Shown: piece by piece, positions 23,074 through 30,759 of the stretch
Position numbering within the stretch: the stretch's first letter is position 1
Layout: the number at the start of each line of letters is the position of its first letter
Assembly: GCA_910588135.1 (NCBI GenBank)
Contig: CAJUOT010000029.1
Coordinates: 1 to 37,025, forward strand
Length of the DNA stretch: 37,025 bases
Source: an uncultured Oscillospiraceae bacterium
Lineage (GTDB): Bacteria; Bacillota; Clostridia; Oscillospirales; Oscillospiraceae
Direction of reading: 5' to 3'
Program-made: the position numbers and the translations under genes
Notes under the pieces: generated by a model
Seen by the model: the letters and a program-made list of their open reading frames with translations, nothing else
Databases searched by the model: none
Told to the model about the DNA's origin: nothing

Positions 23074-23889
23074 TTGACAGGCAGGTGGCCGCTGATGAGG
23101 AAGAACGTCCGGGACTTTGACTGCATCCGCGAGGTGATCGAACATATTTATCGGTATGGCTTTTACTCCAGGGAGGATTTCATCCGGGAAGGGATCGTAG
23201 GGAGCCCCAGGGCATATGACGATATCATCCGCCAGCTCAGGGACTTGTATTTCCTGGATGAAGAAGATTCTTCTATCTTGGGGACAGACACAAGGGGAAA
23301 ATACAAATGTTACCGATTCAAGCGGGACTATTTCGGAGATACGGTTGATGATTTGACGGCAGCCTTTGGCCTGTTTGCGGTCAAGGGCAAGGCGGTTGAA
23401 CGGATTTTGTGCTGCCTTTCCCGGGCCGCGGAAGGGAGCGGCGCAACCGTGTCCAATGTAGGTACCGCTTATTATGATGACGAGGGGACTGATTTCGGGC
23501 CTTCCATCAGCCGGACTCTGAAAGATTTGAGCAAATCAGGGTATACCGTCAAGGATAAGACTGTTCATCGGCTGAACCCGCAGCTGACCCAGCTCTCAAA
23601 AACGGAACTGACAAGCTTGTACTATTTGTCAGCTTTTTTTGCTGGCGCGGGTTATCCTCGTGTGGCGGCTGCTTTTTTAAAAAAGACGCTTTTGAGGGAA
23701 ATGCGATCCAGAGGGTTGCCAGATCCGCCTAATGCATTCCTGCTCCGGGACAATACTTGTGGGAACCTGTTCGACGAGCAAGTGGTGTACCAACTCCTCG
23801 AATGCTGCTCCCACCACGTAGAAGCAGAACTGACAATGATTAAACCAGAAAAAGCAGGTCCAGGTAAAACCGGTGGCGCTCAAAATTGA
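23074..23889 (+). CDS. WYL-family regulator A, N-terminal part (split gene)
   Basis: A 271-aa frame from TTG 23074 (AAGGAG ten bases upstream; ATG 23095 is an alternative). The N-terminal winged-helix region (about 10-85, VIEHIYRYGFYSREDFI) and helical middle are those of WYL-domain regulators. The frame ends just as the WYL core would begin (VEAELTMIKPEK), with 13 unrelated residues before the stop. Removing one A from the A5 run at 23849-23853 joins it smoothly to the next frame (KPEKQVQVKPVALKI). So this is one ~415-aa gene broken by a one-base insertion, a slippage site, or a sequencing error. Confidence 0.7.
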   Translation: MTGRWPLMRKNVRDFDCIREVIEHIYRYGFYSREDFIREGIVGSPRAYDDIIRQLRDLYFLDEEDSSILGTDTRGKYKCYRFKRDYFGDTVDDLTAAFGLFAVKGKAVERILCCLSRAAEGSGATVSNVGTAYYDDEGTDFGPSISRTLKDLSKSGYTVKDKTVHRLNPQLTQLSKTELTSLYYLSAFFAGAGYPRVAAAFLKKTLLREMRSRGLPDPPNAFLLRDNTCGNLFDEQVVYQLLECCSHHVEAELTMIKPEKAGPGKTGGAQN

Positions 23890-24340
23890 TATCAAATTGG
23901 GCCGCTGGTATTTGCTGGCGGTTCGAGATGAGGCCCCTGTCATGATGCGGGTATCTAACATTAAGAAAGTTAAAAAGTTGAATACTTCTTTTGACTATAC
24001 TCCGGCAAAAGCGATGATTGAGGAACAATTTCAGCACAGCTATATCTCTGGAAAGCGCGGCGGCGATCCGACCCTTGTGATGGCTGAACTGAAATTTGGA
24101 GGCTCCCCTCTGCGCCGGCAGTTTGAGCGCGAGATTTTTGTAGGAGAGATTGTGGAACAGGATGGCAGGGAATATTACCGCGCGGAAGTGAACGACCCAA
24201 CGGAACTGAAACCACTTTTGCGAGAGTATGGCCCATATCTGCGCGCTCTCCCCAACGAGATGCACCAATTAGATCAGGAACTTCAAGACGAGTACGAAAG
24301 GATGCTGGTTCGGTATGGAGCTGTTCAATCAGTACTATAA
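23873..24340 (+). CDS. WYL-family regulator A, C-terminal part (split gene)
   Basis: A 155-aa frame opening at GTG 23873, with no RBS of its own. It begins inside the WYL domain (IDIKLGRWYLLAVRDE, MRVSNIKKVKKL) and carries the WCX-type C-terminal extension. It is most likely the continuation of the preceding frame rather than an independent gene. The upstream part of this frame is open from 23840. WYL domains sense ligands such as nucleotides or single-stranded DNA and often control defence loci. Confidence 0.65.
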   Translation: MALKIDIKLGRWYLLAVRDEAPVMMRVSNIKKVKKLNTSFDYTPAKAMIEEQFQHSYISGKRGGDPTLVMAELKFGGSPLRRQFEREIFVGEIVEQDGREYYRAEVNDPTELKPLLREYGPYLRALPNEMHQLDQELQDEYERMLVRYGAVQSVL

Positions 24341-25283
24341 CAGCGATGTGCAGTTTCTGCTGGATTTGTTTAGCCTGCAGCAGCCTTTCCCAGAGGAGAA
24401 GGCCCTTGCGCTGGCCAGGGCTAACCATGTCTATGCGGAATATGGAAATCACAAAAATACGTTGAAAAAATGGATTGACTGCGGGCTGTTGGAAAAGACA
24501 GCGGACGGTTGCATTCAAATCTCTAAGCAGAGAGAACTGCGCCGATTTGCTTCCCCACCCAATTATTTGGAGCAGAACTGTCTTGCGAATCTCTGCGGGA
24601 CAAAGGAGGCGGAACTGTTTCTGCCGCAAGGGACGCGCGCCAAGTTTTCGCAGACGGGACAATCAAATCTGGACTATATCTGGCGGCAGAATACGGTTGG
24701 GAAGATGAGCGAGACGGGTTTTGTCGACCCTGCGGTATTTCAAGTGATTTTGCGTGCTATATACGAAAAACGGATGATAGAGGAAACTTATTGTACCAAT
24801 GATGATCCCACAGTCCATACCGCGGTCTCCGTTCCCTACCGTTTGGAATACAACGTCTACGACGGCCGGTGGTGGCTTATTTCCTACCATTGGGAGCAGA
24901 ATCGGGCGATAAAGTCTAGTTTATACAATATCAAAGCGGCCCAATTAGGGGAGCGACACCGCATTTCAGAGCAAACAATTCAAAAGGCCATTATGAAAAA
25001 CGTGGTGGAAGAACCTGTGAAGCTTCGGGTCACAAACATCAAGAATGGCTTGGAGCGCTGTTTTCTGACCTTTGAAAATATGCTGGATATTTCGGCCTAT
25101 CAAATCGACAGGGAAAAAGGGGAATATGAGCTGCAATTTTGCTTTTTCCGGTGGGATGAAAATATTATTATTCGCAAATTGCTATACTTAGGAGAGTGTG
25201 TAACTGTTATCTCGCCCGATTCGATTAGGCAGGGCTTGCTTCTTGAGCTTCAAAACTGCCTGCGGATGCAGAGCAGAAGCTGA
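24315..25283 (+). CDS. WYL-family regulator B
   Basis: A 322-aa protein that starts 26 bases inside the end of regulator A (AAAGGATG upstream), so it is cotranscribed. It has an N-terminal helical/winged-helix-like region and a WYL core with GRWWLISYHW near residues 188-197 and AIKSSLYNIKAA after it. The WCX-type C-terminus has the common LLYLGECVTVISPDSIRQGL ending. Two adjacent WYL proteins recall the PafB/PafC pair, which works as a heterodimer. The pair is divergent from the DUF697/micropeptide operon and is its likely regulator. Confidence 0.8.
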   Translation: MELFNQYYNSDVQFLLDLFSLQQPFPEEKALALARANHVYAEYGNHKNTLKKWIDCGLLEKTADGCIQISKQRELRRFASPPNYLEQNCLANLCGTKEAELFLPQGTRAKFSQTGQSNLDYIWRQNTVGKMSETGFVDPAVFQVILRAIYEKRMIEETYCTNDDPTVHTAVSVPYRLEYNVYDGRWWLISYHWEQNRAIKSSLYNIKAAQLGERHRISEQTIQKAIMKNVVEEPVKLRVTNIKNGLERCFLTFENMLDISAYQIDREKGEYELQFCFFRWDENIIIRKLLYLGECVTVISPDSIRQGLLLELQNCLRMQSRS

Positions 25284-25476
25284 TTTTGTGCCCTGAGTTA
25301 CCTTGTGCGGTCTTGATTTCGTGGTATTTGCCGTTTTGTATTTTCTCACCTGATCGCCTCGAATTGAAATCCGGCAGAAACAGAAAATGCGGCGGGATAA
25401 AACCTCTGAAAAATAAGGGAAAACGGAGAAATACAGCAGAGAAAAGTAAGTGGACCACAAGCGCCCGTAGCACCTA

Positions 25477-25565
25477 TATTGTTTACAGCGGCGCAAATTC
25501 TGAGTGGGAGCGGCTTGTATTTCCTGGGCTGCTATGGTAAACTATCTATAGAGGTGAAGGTTGTG
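25477..25565 (+). repeat. TATTGTTTAC motif, copy 3, upstream of GNAT
   Basis: TATTGTTTACAGCGGCGCAA and the following sequence up to the GNAT start align with 16193-16285. The 190 bases before it, after regulator B, hold nothing that I recognise. Confidence 0.55.
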
Positions 25566-26075
25566 CAGTTCAAACCGTTTGTTTTTGACAGGATGAATCA
25601 GCAAATCCCCGTCTCCATCGTGCCGATGACGCAGGCCGATGCGGAGTTGACAAATCTGCCGCCTGTATGGCAGACCTCTTGGACGAGCGAATACTTGTCG
25701 GCGGATTGTTATGAGAAATACGCGGCCAAGGCGGGCGGTGAATTGATTGCGCTTGGGGCATATGAGATTTTGAACAACTCGCTGGTCGTCCATATCGTCT
25801 ATATGGAGGCCCAGCCGGAGTCCAACCCGAACCTTGATGGCAGAAAGCCCCAATATACAGGGATCGGGCGGCTGATGATCGCATATGGGATCAAGCTGTC
25901 CATTGATAACGGATTTGCGGGCGACGTGGTGTTGGAGGCGAAGACTACCGAGCTGGCGAGACACTACGAAAAAGACTTTGGGGCGGTTCCGCTTCCGATA
26001 TTTGATACCTCTGCCCCACGGTATTTGATTGCGGACGAGGCGGCGAAACGAATCTTTTTCACCTATCTTGCCTGA
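25563..26075 (+). CDS. GNAT-family acetyltransferase
   Basis: A 170-aa protein from GTG 25563 (GAGGTGAAGG upstream; the frame is open from 25479 but that part matches the noncoding motif). The acetyl-CoA binding loop is YTGIGRLMIAYGIKLSIDNG at about 104-123, followed by the beta strand VVLEA and the HYEKDFGAVPL helix-strand typical of GNAT folds. The substrate is unknown. It is followed after 15 bp by a small gene. The pair lies at the right end of the composite element. Confidence 0.75.
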   Translation: MQFKPFVFDRMNQQIPVSIVPMTQADAELTNLPPVWQTSWTSEYLSADCYEKYAAKAGGELIALGAYEILNNSLVVHIVYMEAQPESNPNLDGRKPQYTGIGRLMIAYGIKLSIDNGFAGDVVLEAKTTELARHYEKDFGAVPLPIFDTSAPRYLIADEAAKRIFFTYLA

Positions 26076-26090
26076 TTTGGAGGTGCTGAG

Positions 26091-26333
26091 ATGGAACCCA
26101 GAAAAGAGAATTCCGTTTCCGATGCGGAGTGGTACTGCCGCGAGGATCCGGAAGGGGATCGGTTTTATGAGATATTTTTCCAAATGTGCCGGAAGTACAG
26201 GGTGAGATGGGCCAGTGCGGACGAGAAGGAACGGCGGTTTATTGAGGAGGTCACCCGGGTCACTTACGAGCGGGAGCGGGCGGTTCGGCTGGGGCTTCCC
26301 CTCTCTGATGTGCCTCCGGCCTTCGCATCTTGA
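26091..26333 (+). CDS. small hypothetical protein paired with GNAT
   Basis: An 80-aa charged helical protein (DEKERRFIEEVTRVTYERER) with GGAGGTGC upstream. It is probably cotranscribed with the acetyltransferase and could be its partner, as in some acetyltransferase toxin-antitoxin pairs, but the RHH fold typical of those antitoxins is not seen. Its TGA stop forms the first bases of an arm-type repeat. Confidence 0.6.
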   Translation: MEPRKENSVSDAEWYCREDPEGDRFYEIFFQMCRKYRVRWASADEKERRFIEEVTRVTYERERAVRLGLPLSDVPPAFAS

Positions 26334-26350
26334 CCCACAACCTGACCCAC
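26331..26350. repeat. arm-type repeats at right end
   Basis: TGACCCAC at 26331-26338 and 26343-26350, 12-bp period. Same unit and period as at the left end of element 2 (10389-10435), as expected for the two ends of one element or of close relatives. Confidence 0.65.
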
Positions 26351-26463
26351 AACAGGAAACGAGCGGGCGGAGGCAATGGAGCGGAAAGCACTATTGCTTC
26401 CGATTTTTTGGAACAAAAATGCCCCCAAAGCGCCATATGGAGGCGTTCCGAGGGCGGCCAATC

Positions 26464-26477
26464 AGTTGGTAAGGATG
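26464..26477. other. putative att core (14 bp shared with 10283-10296)
   Basis: AGTTGGTAAGGATG is identical to 10283-10296, and 12 of these bases match the tRNA-Thr anticodon-loop crossover region at 540-551. After it the sequence diverges. It lies ~115 bp outside the arm repeats, so it is a plausible right attachment site of the composite element. Confidence 0.6.
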
Positions 26478-26623
26478 TGATAGCAGGTTCATGCCCGAAA
26501 AACCACTTCACAAGCCCCGTTGGATTTTGCGGCAAAGCGCCGCTTTCTTTCGCAATGCAACACTTTTTCGGACGTTTGATTTTTTGCCTTCCGGGTTTGA
26601 CCACATAACCAGCCACAGACAAG

Positions 26624-26661
26624 AAAAAAGCGGCGCACCGGGTATTTCACCCGGTGCGCCG
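26624..26661 (-). terminator. terminator after the tandem integrases
   Basis: A 13-bp perfect stem (26631-26643 with 26649-26661), followed on the minus strand by CTTTTTTC. It ends seven bases past the stop of the integrase at 26668. Confidence 0.88.
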
Positions 26662-26667
26662 TTTGGC

Positions 26668-28101
26668 CTAACCCGCCTTGGCGGCTGTCCTCAGCCGCTC
26701 CTTCTCTGCGGTGATCTCCGTTTTCATCTCCACGATCAGTTTTGCCAACAGTTTCTCACATTCTTCCTCACTATGGGCGTAGATGTTGCGGGGACGCTTT
26801 TTGCCGTCAGGCCAAACGGGGGAGTACCGGCCCTCCCACAGGTGGTCATTGATCTGAGTGACGCAGCCTGTGCCCGCCTTCCGCCTCTGGCCCTTGTAGG
26901 GCTGGAAGGTGCTTGGGGTGGGCTTTCGGGGCGTTGCCCCGGTTTCTGCCTGAGAATCTGCTTTCCCGATTCCCTGGTCGATCTTTGCCGCCGCTGTTCG
27001 GCGCATCTCGTCGGTGACGTGGGCGTAGATGTTCAGCGTGGTGCTGCTGGACACGTGCCCGATGATGGTGGAAAGCGTTTTGATGTCCATGCCATGTTCC
27101 AGCGCAGCGGTGCAGAACGCGTGTCTAAGGTCATGGAACCTGACCTTTTTACACCCGGCACGTTCCAAGATGACCTGTAACCGCTGGCGGACGGCGGCGG
27201 GATCCCTGGGGGAGTCCTCTTTGAGTGGGGAGGGGAACATCCACTTGGAATTTACAGTTTCCTGGTATGCCTTGAGGATGCCCAGGACAGAGGCGGGGAG
27301 GATTATGCTCCGATTGCCCGCCTTGGTTTTGGGCGGAGATACTACCAATTCTCCCCTAACCCGGTGAACCTGCCGCCGAACCCGGAGCTCCCCGGTGCGG
27401 AAGTTCAGATCGTCCCATTGGAGGGCGCAGATCTCACCCCGGCGTAGGCCAGTGGAGAGCTCCAGTAGGAGCAGTTCGAAGCAGCCATCCTCTTTTGCCT
27501 GAATCAGCAGGCGCTGGATTTCCTCGGGTGACAGCACCTGCATCTCCCTGGCCTTGGCGGGAGGGAGGCGGCAGCCATCGGCGGGGTTGCGGAAGATCAG
27601 ATTCTCCGTCATAGCCTTGTTCAGTGCGGCGTGGAGGGTGGTGTGGATGCCCCGGACGGTCTGATCGGACAGGCCCTCGCCGTAAATCTCCGCTCGGAGT
27701 AATCTGCCGTTTTGCTTGAGTGTGGCATAGAACTGTTGGATGTCGTTGGTGGTCAGCTTGTCCAGCCGGGTACTGCCCAATGCGGGGATGATGTGCTGGT
27801 AGATGCGCCGCTCATAGGACATCCGGGTATTAGGACGCAGATTTGGCTTTTTGTAACTTTGATACCAAAAATCCAACCAATCGCCCAAAAGAATGCCCGG
27901 TTTGGGCTGATTTGAGGCAGGGACTTGAATGCTGTCCTGTAGGGCTTTGAGCTTTGCCGTACACTCGCTCTTGGTTTTTGCAAGGACATTTTTTGTGACA
28001 GGAAGCCCTTTATCATCGTAGCCGATAACTACCCGCCCTTCCCAGCGCCCGTCTTTTCGCAGGCTTACTCCGCCGTCGCCGCGCTTTCTGCGTTTTGCCA
28101 A
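26668..28101 (-). CDS. tyrosine integrase B with extra C-terminal arm domain
   Basis: A 477-aa Tn916-type recombinase. The N-terminal AP2-like arm domain (GGVSLRKDGRWEGR at 10-23) is followed by the SAM-like and catalytic domains with R220, K258, H323, R326, H349 and Y359, all intact. The usual family end comes near residue 385. About 90 residues follow, in which 411-460 (GCVTQINDHLWEGRYSPVWP, EEECEKLLAKL) resembles the N-terminal arm domain again. This looks like a duplicated DNA-binding domain. The start overlaps the end of integrase A by 37 bp. Confidence 0.92.
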   Translation of the reverse strand: MAKRRKRGDGGVSLRKDGRWEGRVVIGYDDKGLPVTKNVLAKTKSECTAKLKALQDSIQVPASNQPKPGILLGDWLDFWYQSYKKPNLRPNTRMSYERRIYQHIIPALGSTRLDKLTTNDIQQFYATLKQNGRLLRAEIYGEGLSDQTVRGIHTTLHAALNKAMTENLIFRNPADGCRLPPAKAREMQVLSPEEIQRLLIQAKEDGCFELLLLELSTGLRRGEICALQWDDLNFRTGELRVRRQVHRVRGELVVSPPKTKAGNRSIILPASVLGILKAYQETVNSKWMFPSPLKEDSPRDPAAVRQRLQVILERAGCKKVRFHDLRHAFCTAALEHGMDIKTLSTIIGHVSSSTTLNIYAHVTDEMRRTAAAKIDQGIGKADSQAETGATPRKPTPSTFQPYKGQRRKAGTGCVTQINDHLWEGRYSPVWPDGKKRPRNIYAHSEEECEKLLAKLIVEMKTEITAEKERLRTAAKAG

Positions 28102-29264
28102 GGTTTCATCTCCTCTCCGAGGTAGTCCGTCAGGAAGCCGCCCACAATATCAGCGGCCCGCTTCTGCATATCGCCTGTGGTGTGGGTGTAGGTGTCCAGC
28201 GTGAAGGACGCTTTTGTATGGCCCAGGATGCCGGACAGGGTTTTGGCGTCCACCCCGCTGGCCAGGGCATGGCTGGAAAATGTGTGACGCAGGTCGTGGA
28301 AGCGGATATCGGGCAGTCCCGCCCGCGCCAGCAGTTTCTTCAGCTGGTAGTAGGCGCTGCTGGGGTTCACAGGGGCTTCCGGGCGGAGGGGATCGTGGAA
28401 AATCCAGGGGGAGAAAGAGGCTTTCTTCCGTGCCCTCAGCAACTCCGCTGTGCTGGGCGGCAGAACGATTTTCCGCGTCCCGGCGTAGGTTTTGGTGTCC
28501 CCTGCTACCAGCCTCCCACCCTTTTCTTTGTGGATGGTGCGGTTGATCTGGAGCGTCCCCGCTTTCCCATCGAAGTCTATCCACATGAGGCCGCAGATCT
28601 CACCCAACCGAAGGCCGGTGGTGAGCTCGGTGTAGAAGAAATCGTGCCAGATGGGATCAGCTTTGATGGTTTCCATAAAGATGTCCAGCTGGCTCTCGTT
28701 CAAAATCTTCATGGGCTGGCGGACGATCTTGGGTGGCTCCACTTCGTCGGCGGGATTTCTGGGGATAAGCCCCTGCTTCACCGCCGCCCGAAGCGCCTGG
28801 TGGAGCGTGGCGTGGATGTTGTGGACGGTGGTGCCGGAAAGCCCGCGGCTTTGTCCGGGGCGGGGCTTCAGCCTGCCCCGCCGCTTGAGGGCATCGTAGA
28901 GCTTCCGCAGATCCGCCGCCGTCACCTGGGTGAGCATTTTCTCCCCCAGATAGGGCACCACATGATTTTCCATGTCTTTTCGGTAATGTTCCAGAGTGCC
29001 GGGCCGGAGGGTGGCGCACATCTGCCCCAGCCACTGCTCCAGCCATTCCGCGAGAGTCATCCGGCTCTGCTCCGTCAGGTCGATGCCCTGGTAGAGGTCG
29101 ATGTTCTGGCGGAGCTTCGCGGTCAGTTCCTTTTGGGTGTCGGCGTAGAGATAGCGGAAGATAGAATCGCCGTCCTCCTTGTGGCCCACTACGATGCGGC
29201 CCTCCCAGCGTCCATCCTCCCGCTTGCGTACCATCCCATCGCCGGATGGTCTGCGTTTTGCCAT
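28065..29264 (-). CDS. tyrosine integrase A
   Basis: A 399-aa recombinase with GGAGGTG before ATG 29264. The N-terminal arm domain (GDGMVRKREDGRWEGR) is followed by the SAM-like domain and the catalytic domain with R219, K258, H323, R326, H349 and Y359. Both enzymes of the tandem appear catalytically complete. The gene overlaps integrase B by 37 bp and follows DUF6809 by 2 bp, so DUF6809, IntA and IntB form one coupled unit. Confidence 0.93.
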   Translation of the reverse strand: MAKRRPSGDGMVRKREDGRWEGRIVVGHKEDGDSIFRYLYADTQKELTAKLRQNIDLYQGIDLTEQSRMTLAEWLEQWLGQMCATLRPGTLEHYRKDMENHVVPYLGEKMLTQVTAADLRKLYDALKRRGRLKPRPGQSRGLSGTTVHNIHATLHQALRAAVKQGLIPRNPADEVEPPKIVRQPMKILNESQLDIFMETIKADPIWHDFFYTELTTGLRLGEICGLMWIDFDGKAGTLQINRTIHKEKGGRLVAGDTKTYAGTRKIVLPPSTAELLRARKKASFSPWIFHDPLRPEAPVNPSSAYYQLKKLLARAGLPDIRFHDLRHTFSSHALASGVDAKTLSGILGHTKASFTLDTYTHTTGDMQKRAADIVGGFLTDYLGEEMKPWQNAESAATAE

Positions 29265-29266
29265 GG

Positions 29267-29563
29267 CTATTCACCTCCAGTTCTAATGTCACCGTCGTTA
29301 TCATCCATGCACTCGGCCATCATCCTCATGCCCAGCCGGAAACCCAGGATGAAGTTTTCCATGGCGGTGATGCTGTCAATTTCCTGCTGCGATTCGATGA
29401 GCTTTGCCAGGATCGATTGTCCGGTCGCGTCAAGCTGCTCCGTGAGCTGGGTTTCGAAACGGGTTACACGGTCTGTCGCCCGTCTCAGCTCGGAATGGGG
29501 CGCCATGTCCTGCGCGTTGGGTGTGATATTGCCGTAGTAGAAATCTTCCAGCGTTTTTCGCAT
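29267..29563 (-). CDS. DUF6809-like small protein
   Basis: A 98-aa protein from ATG 29563 (GGAGGTG upstream). It is nearly identical in pattern to the protein at 11685-11978 (FYYGNITPN, ENFILGFRLGMRMMAEC). It sits directly upstream of the recombinases in both elements, with only 2 bp between it and integrase A. This conserved linkage is the only clue to its function. Confidence 0.75.
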   Translation of the reverse strand: MRKTLEDFYYGNITPNAQDMAPHSELRRATDRVTRFETQLTEQLDATGQSILAKLIESQQEIDSITAMENFILGFRLGMRMMAECMDDNDGDIRTGGE

Positions 29564-29717
29564 TTTCCGCACCTCCTGTAGCGACAAACCATACCACAGG
29601 CAGGCGGGAATATCCACGGCAAACGGGAAAGATTATCAATTCAGACATATCTTTTTTCATTTGTACTGGCGGCGTTCTCTTTGTAGACAGTGGTGCAATT
29701 CGCAGCCCTTCACAGCG

Positions 29718-29795
29718 GCGCACAAAGGGGCCAACGCCGCGTTTCATTTGCGGGAGGGGTACGGATGCCGCCTGTTCCGTAGGATGGGCACAAAC
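29718..29795 (+). repeat. noncoding repeat, copy C
   Basis: Counterpart of copy A in the second related element: CAACGCCGCGTTTCATTTG, GGGAGGGGTACGGATG, GGATGGGCACAAACC. A and C agree over most of ~80 bp. It lies in the 314-bp gap between DUF6809 and the secreted hydrolase; the rest of the gap shows nothing else. Confidence 0.75.
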
Positions 29796-29877
29796 CGTTT
29801 CACGGCAGCGGACACACCGGAAACAGTCTGGGGACCGCCCCGCGCGGAGCGGCCCCCGGTGGTTCACCCTGGCGGCG

Positions 29878-30576
29878 CTATTGCGGGTATCGGGTGTAGC
29901 TGATATAATGGGGCTGTTCTTCCAGCCACCAGCGGAAGTACTGCCCGCCCCAGCGGGCGTGGTTGTTCAACCCGCTCTCGGTGACCTTGATATATTCGTC
30001 TGTTTTATCCACCACGACTACCACATGGTAGGACTCATCGTTTTTGTATTCCACCAGGTCGCCGGGGCGGAGCTGCTCCCAGCTTGGTCTGTCCACTCGC
30101 CGCCAAGGCAGCTCCCCGAAGGCGGCATCGGAACACAGCGTAGCCCAGCCGGAGCAAGTGACGCCGCGGCCATAGGGCCCGCCGCTGGTGGAGCGGTAAG
30201 GTGTGGGGTAGGTGGAGCCGGTTGGGTAGGCCTGCTTCAGTTGGGCCAGGGCGGTCTGCACACTTTCTTCCGTGGGGCCGGATGGTGCGGTTGGGGTTTC
30301 TTCCTGGTAGGGCTGGGTACTGTTGATGTAGACGCTGTTGGTAACGGCATCGTAGGTCACACCGAAGTCTACCGCCTTGCCGATGTCCCGGAGTTTTACA
30401 AAATTATTGCTGTGGATGGAATATGCCTCCATTTGGATACGTTGCCCGTTGATGTAGATAGGTTGGCTACTGACCGTGGCTGTGAGGTAGTCCGCCGCCT
30501 GGACGGCGGGGCCGCTCAGGGCAAGACCCGCGAGGATGCCGAGCCCCATGAAGATCGCTTCTCTTTTCCTGTTCAT
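29878..30576 (-). CDS. secreted cysteine hydrolase with stalk domain (NlpC/CHAP-like)
   Basis: A 232-aa protein, co-linear and closely similar to the one at 12289-12987. It has a signal peptide ending near AVQA, a stalk domain (PIYINGQRIQM, NNFVKLRDIG) and a hydrolase domain with Cys in TCSGWA and His in YHVVVVVD. Differences are concentrated in the stalk and the linker (about 90-105), while the catalytic half is almost unchanged, so the enzyme activity seems to be under selection. It lies downstream of the relaxase in the mobilisation cassette. Confidence 0.8.
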   Translation of the reverse strand: MNRKREAIFMGLGILAGLALSGPAVQAADYLTATVSSQPIYINGQRIQMEAYSIHSNNFVKLRDIGKAVDFGVTYDAVTNSVYINSTQPYQEETPTAPSGPTEESVQTALAQLKQAYPTGSTYPTPYRSTSGGPYGRGVTCSGWATLCSDAAFGELPWRRVDRPSWEQLRPGDLVEYKNDESYHVVVVVDKTDEYIKVTESGLNNHARWGGQYFRWWLEEQPHYISYTRYPQ

Positions 30577-30726
30577 GCTGTTGCGCTCCCTTCAGTTTTT
30601 ATTATGCTTTTGGCAAACACAACCATGCCGAAGGGTTTCCGGGAAGTCAAGTAGAATCGGAGTTCAGCACGGAGAAAAACAGGGTGGCAAACGAAGCACA
30701 TTGCACAGGGGGCGGACAGGCCTTTT

Positions 30727-30752
30727 CTTTGTTTACGGCATAGCAAATTTTG
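30727..30752 (+). repeat. TTGTTTAC motif, copy 4
   Basis: TTTGTTTACGGCATAGCAAA followed by TTTTGCG, located just past the relaxase stop. The corresponding spot in element 2 (13132) has a divergent copy and no relaxase. Confidence 0.5.
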
Positions 30753-30759
30753 CGTGGGG

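Noticed and set aside
23835..23890. Known programmed frameshift signal
   Set aside because: The A5 run is short, a +1 type shift would be needed, and there is no clear slippery heptamer or downstream pseudoknot. An insertion or base-call error is simpler.
26464..26500. A tRNA gene or full tRNA-Thr att repeat
   Set aside because: Only 12-14 bases match tRNA-Thr; the T-arm cannot be folded and no acceptor stem is present.
28095..29537. 480-aa plus-strand open frame, and similar frames at 10503-11246, 12292-13230 and 29881-30654
   Set aside because: All are antisense to clear integrase or hydrolase genes, and their size follows from high GC content.
29661..29903. A small protein encoded by repeat C (AHKGANAAFH pattern)
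   Set aside because: The reading frame is not kept in all four copies, differences are not at third positions, and there is no RBS.
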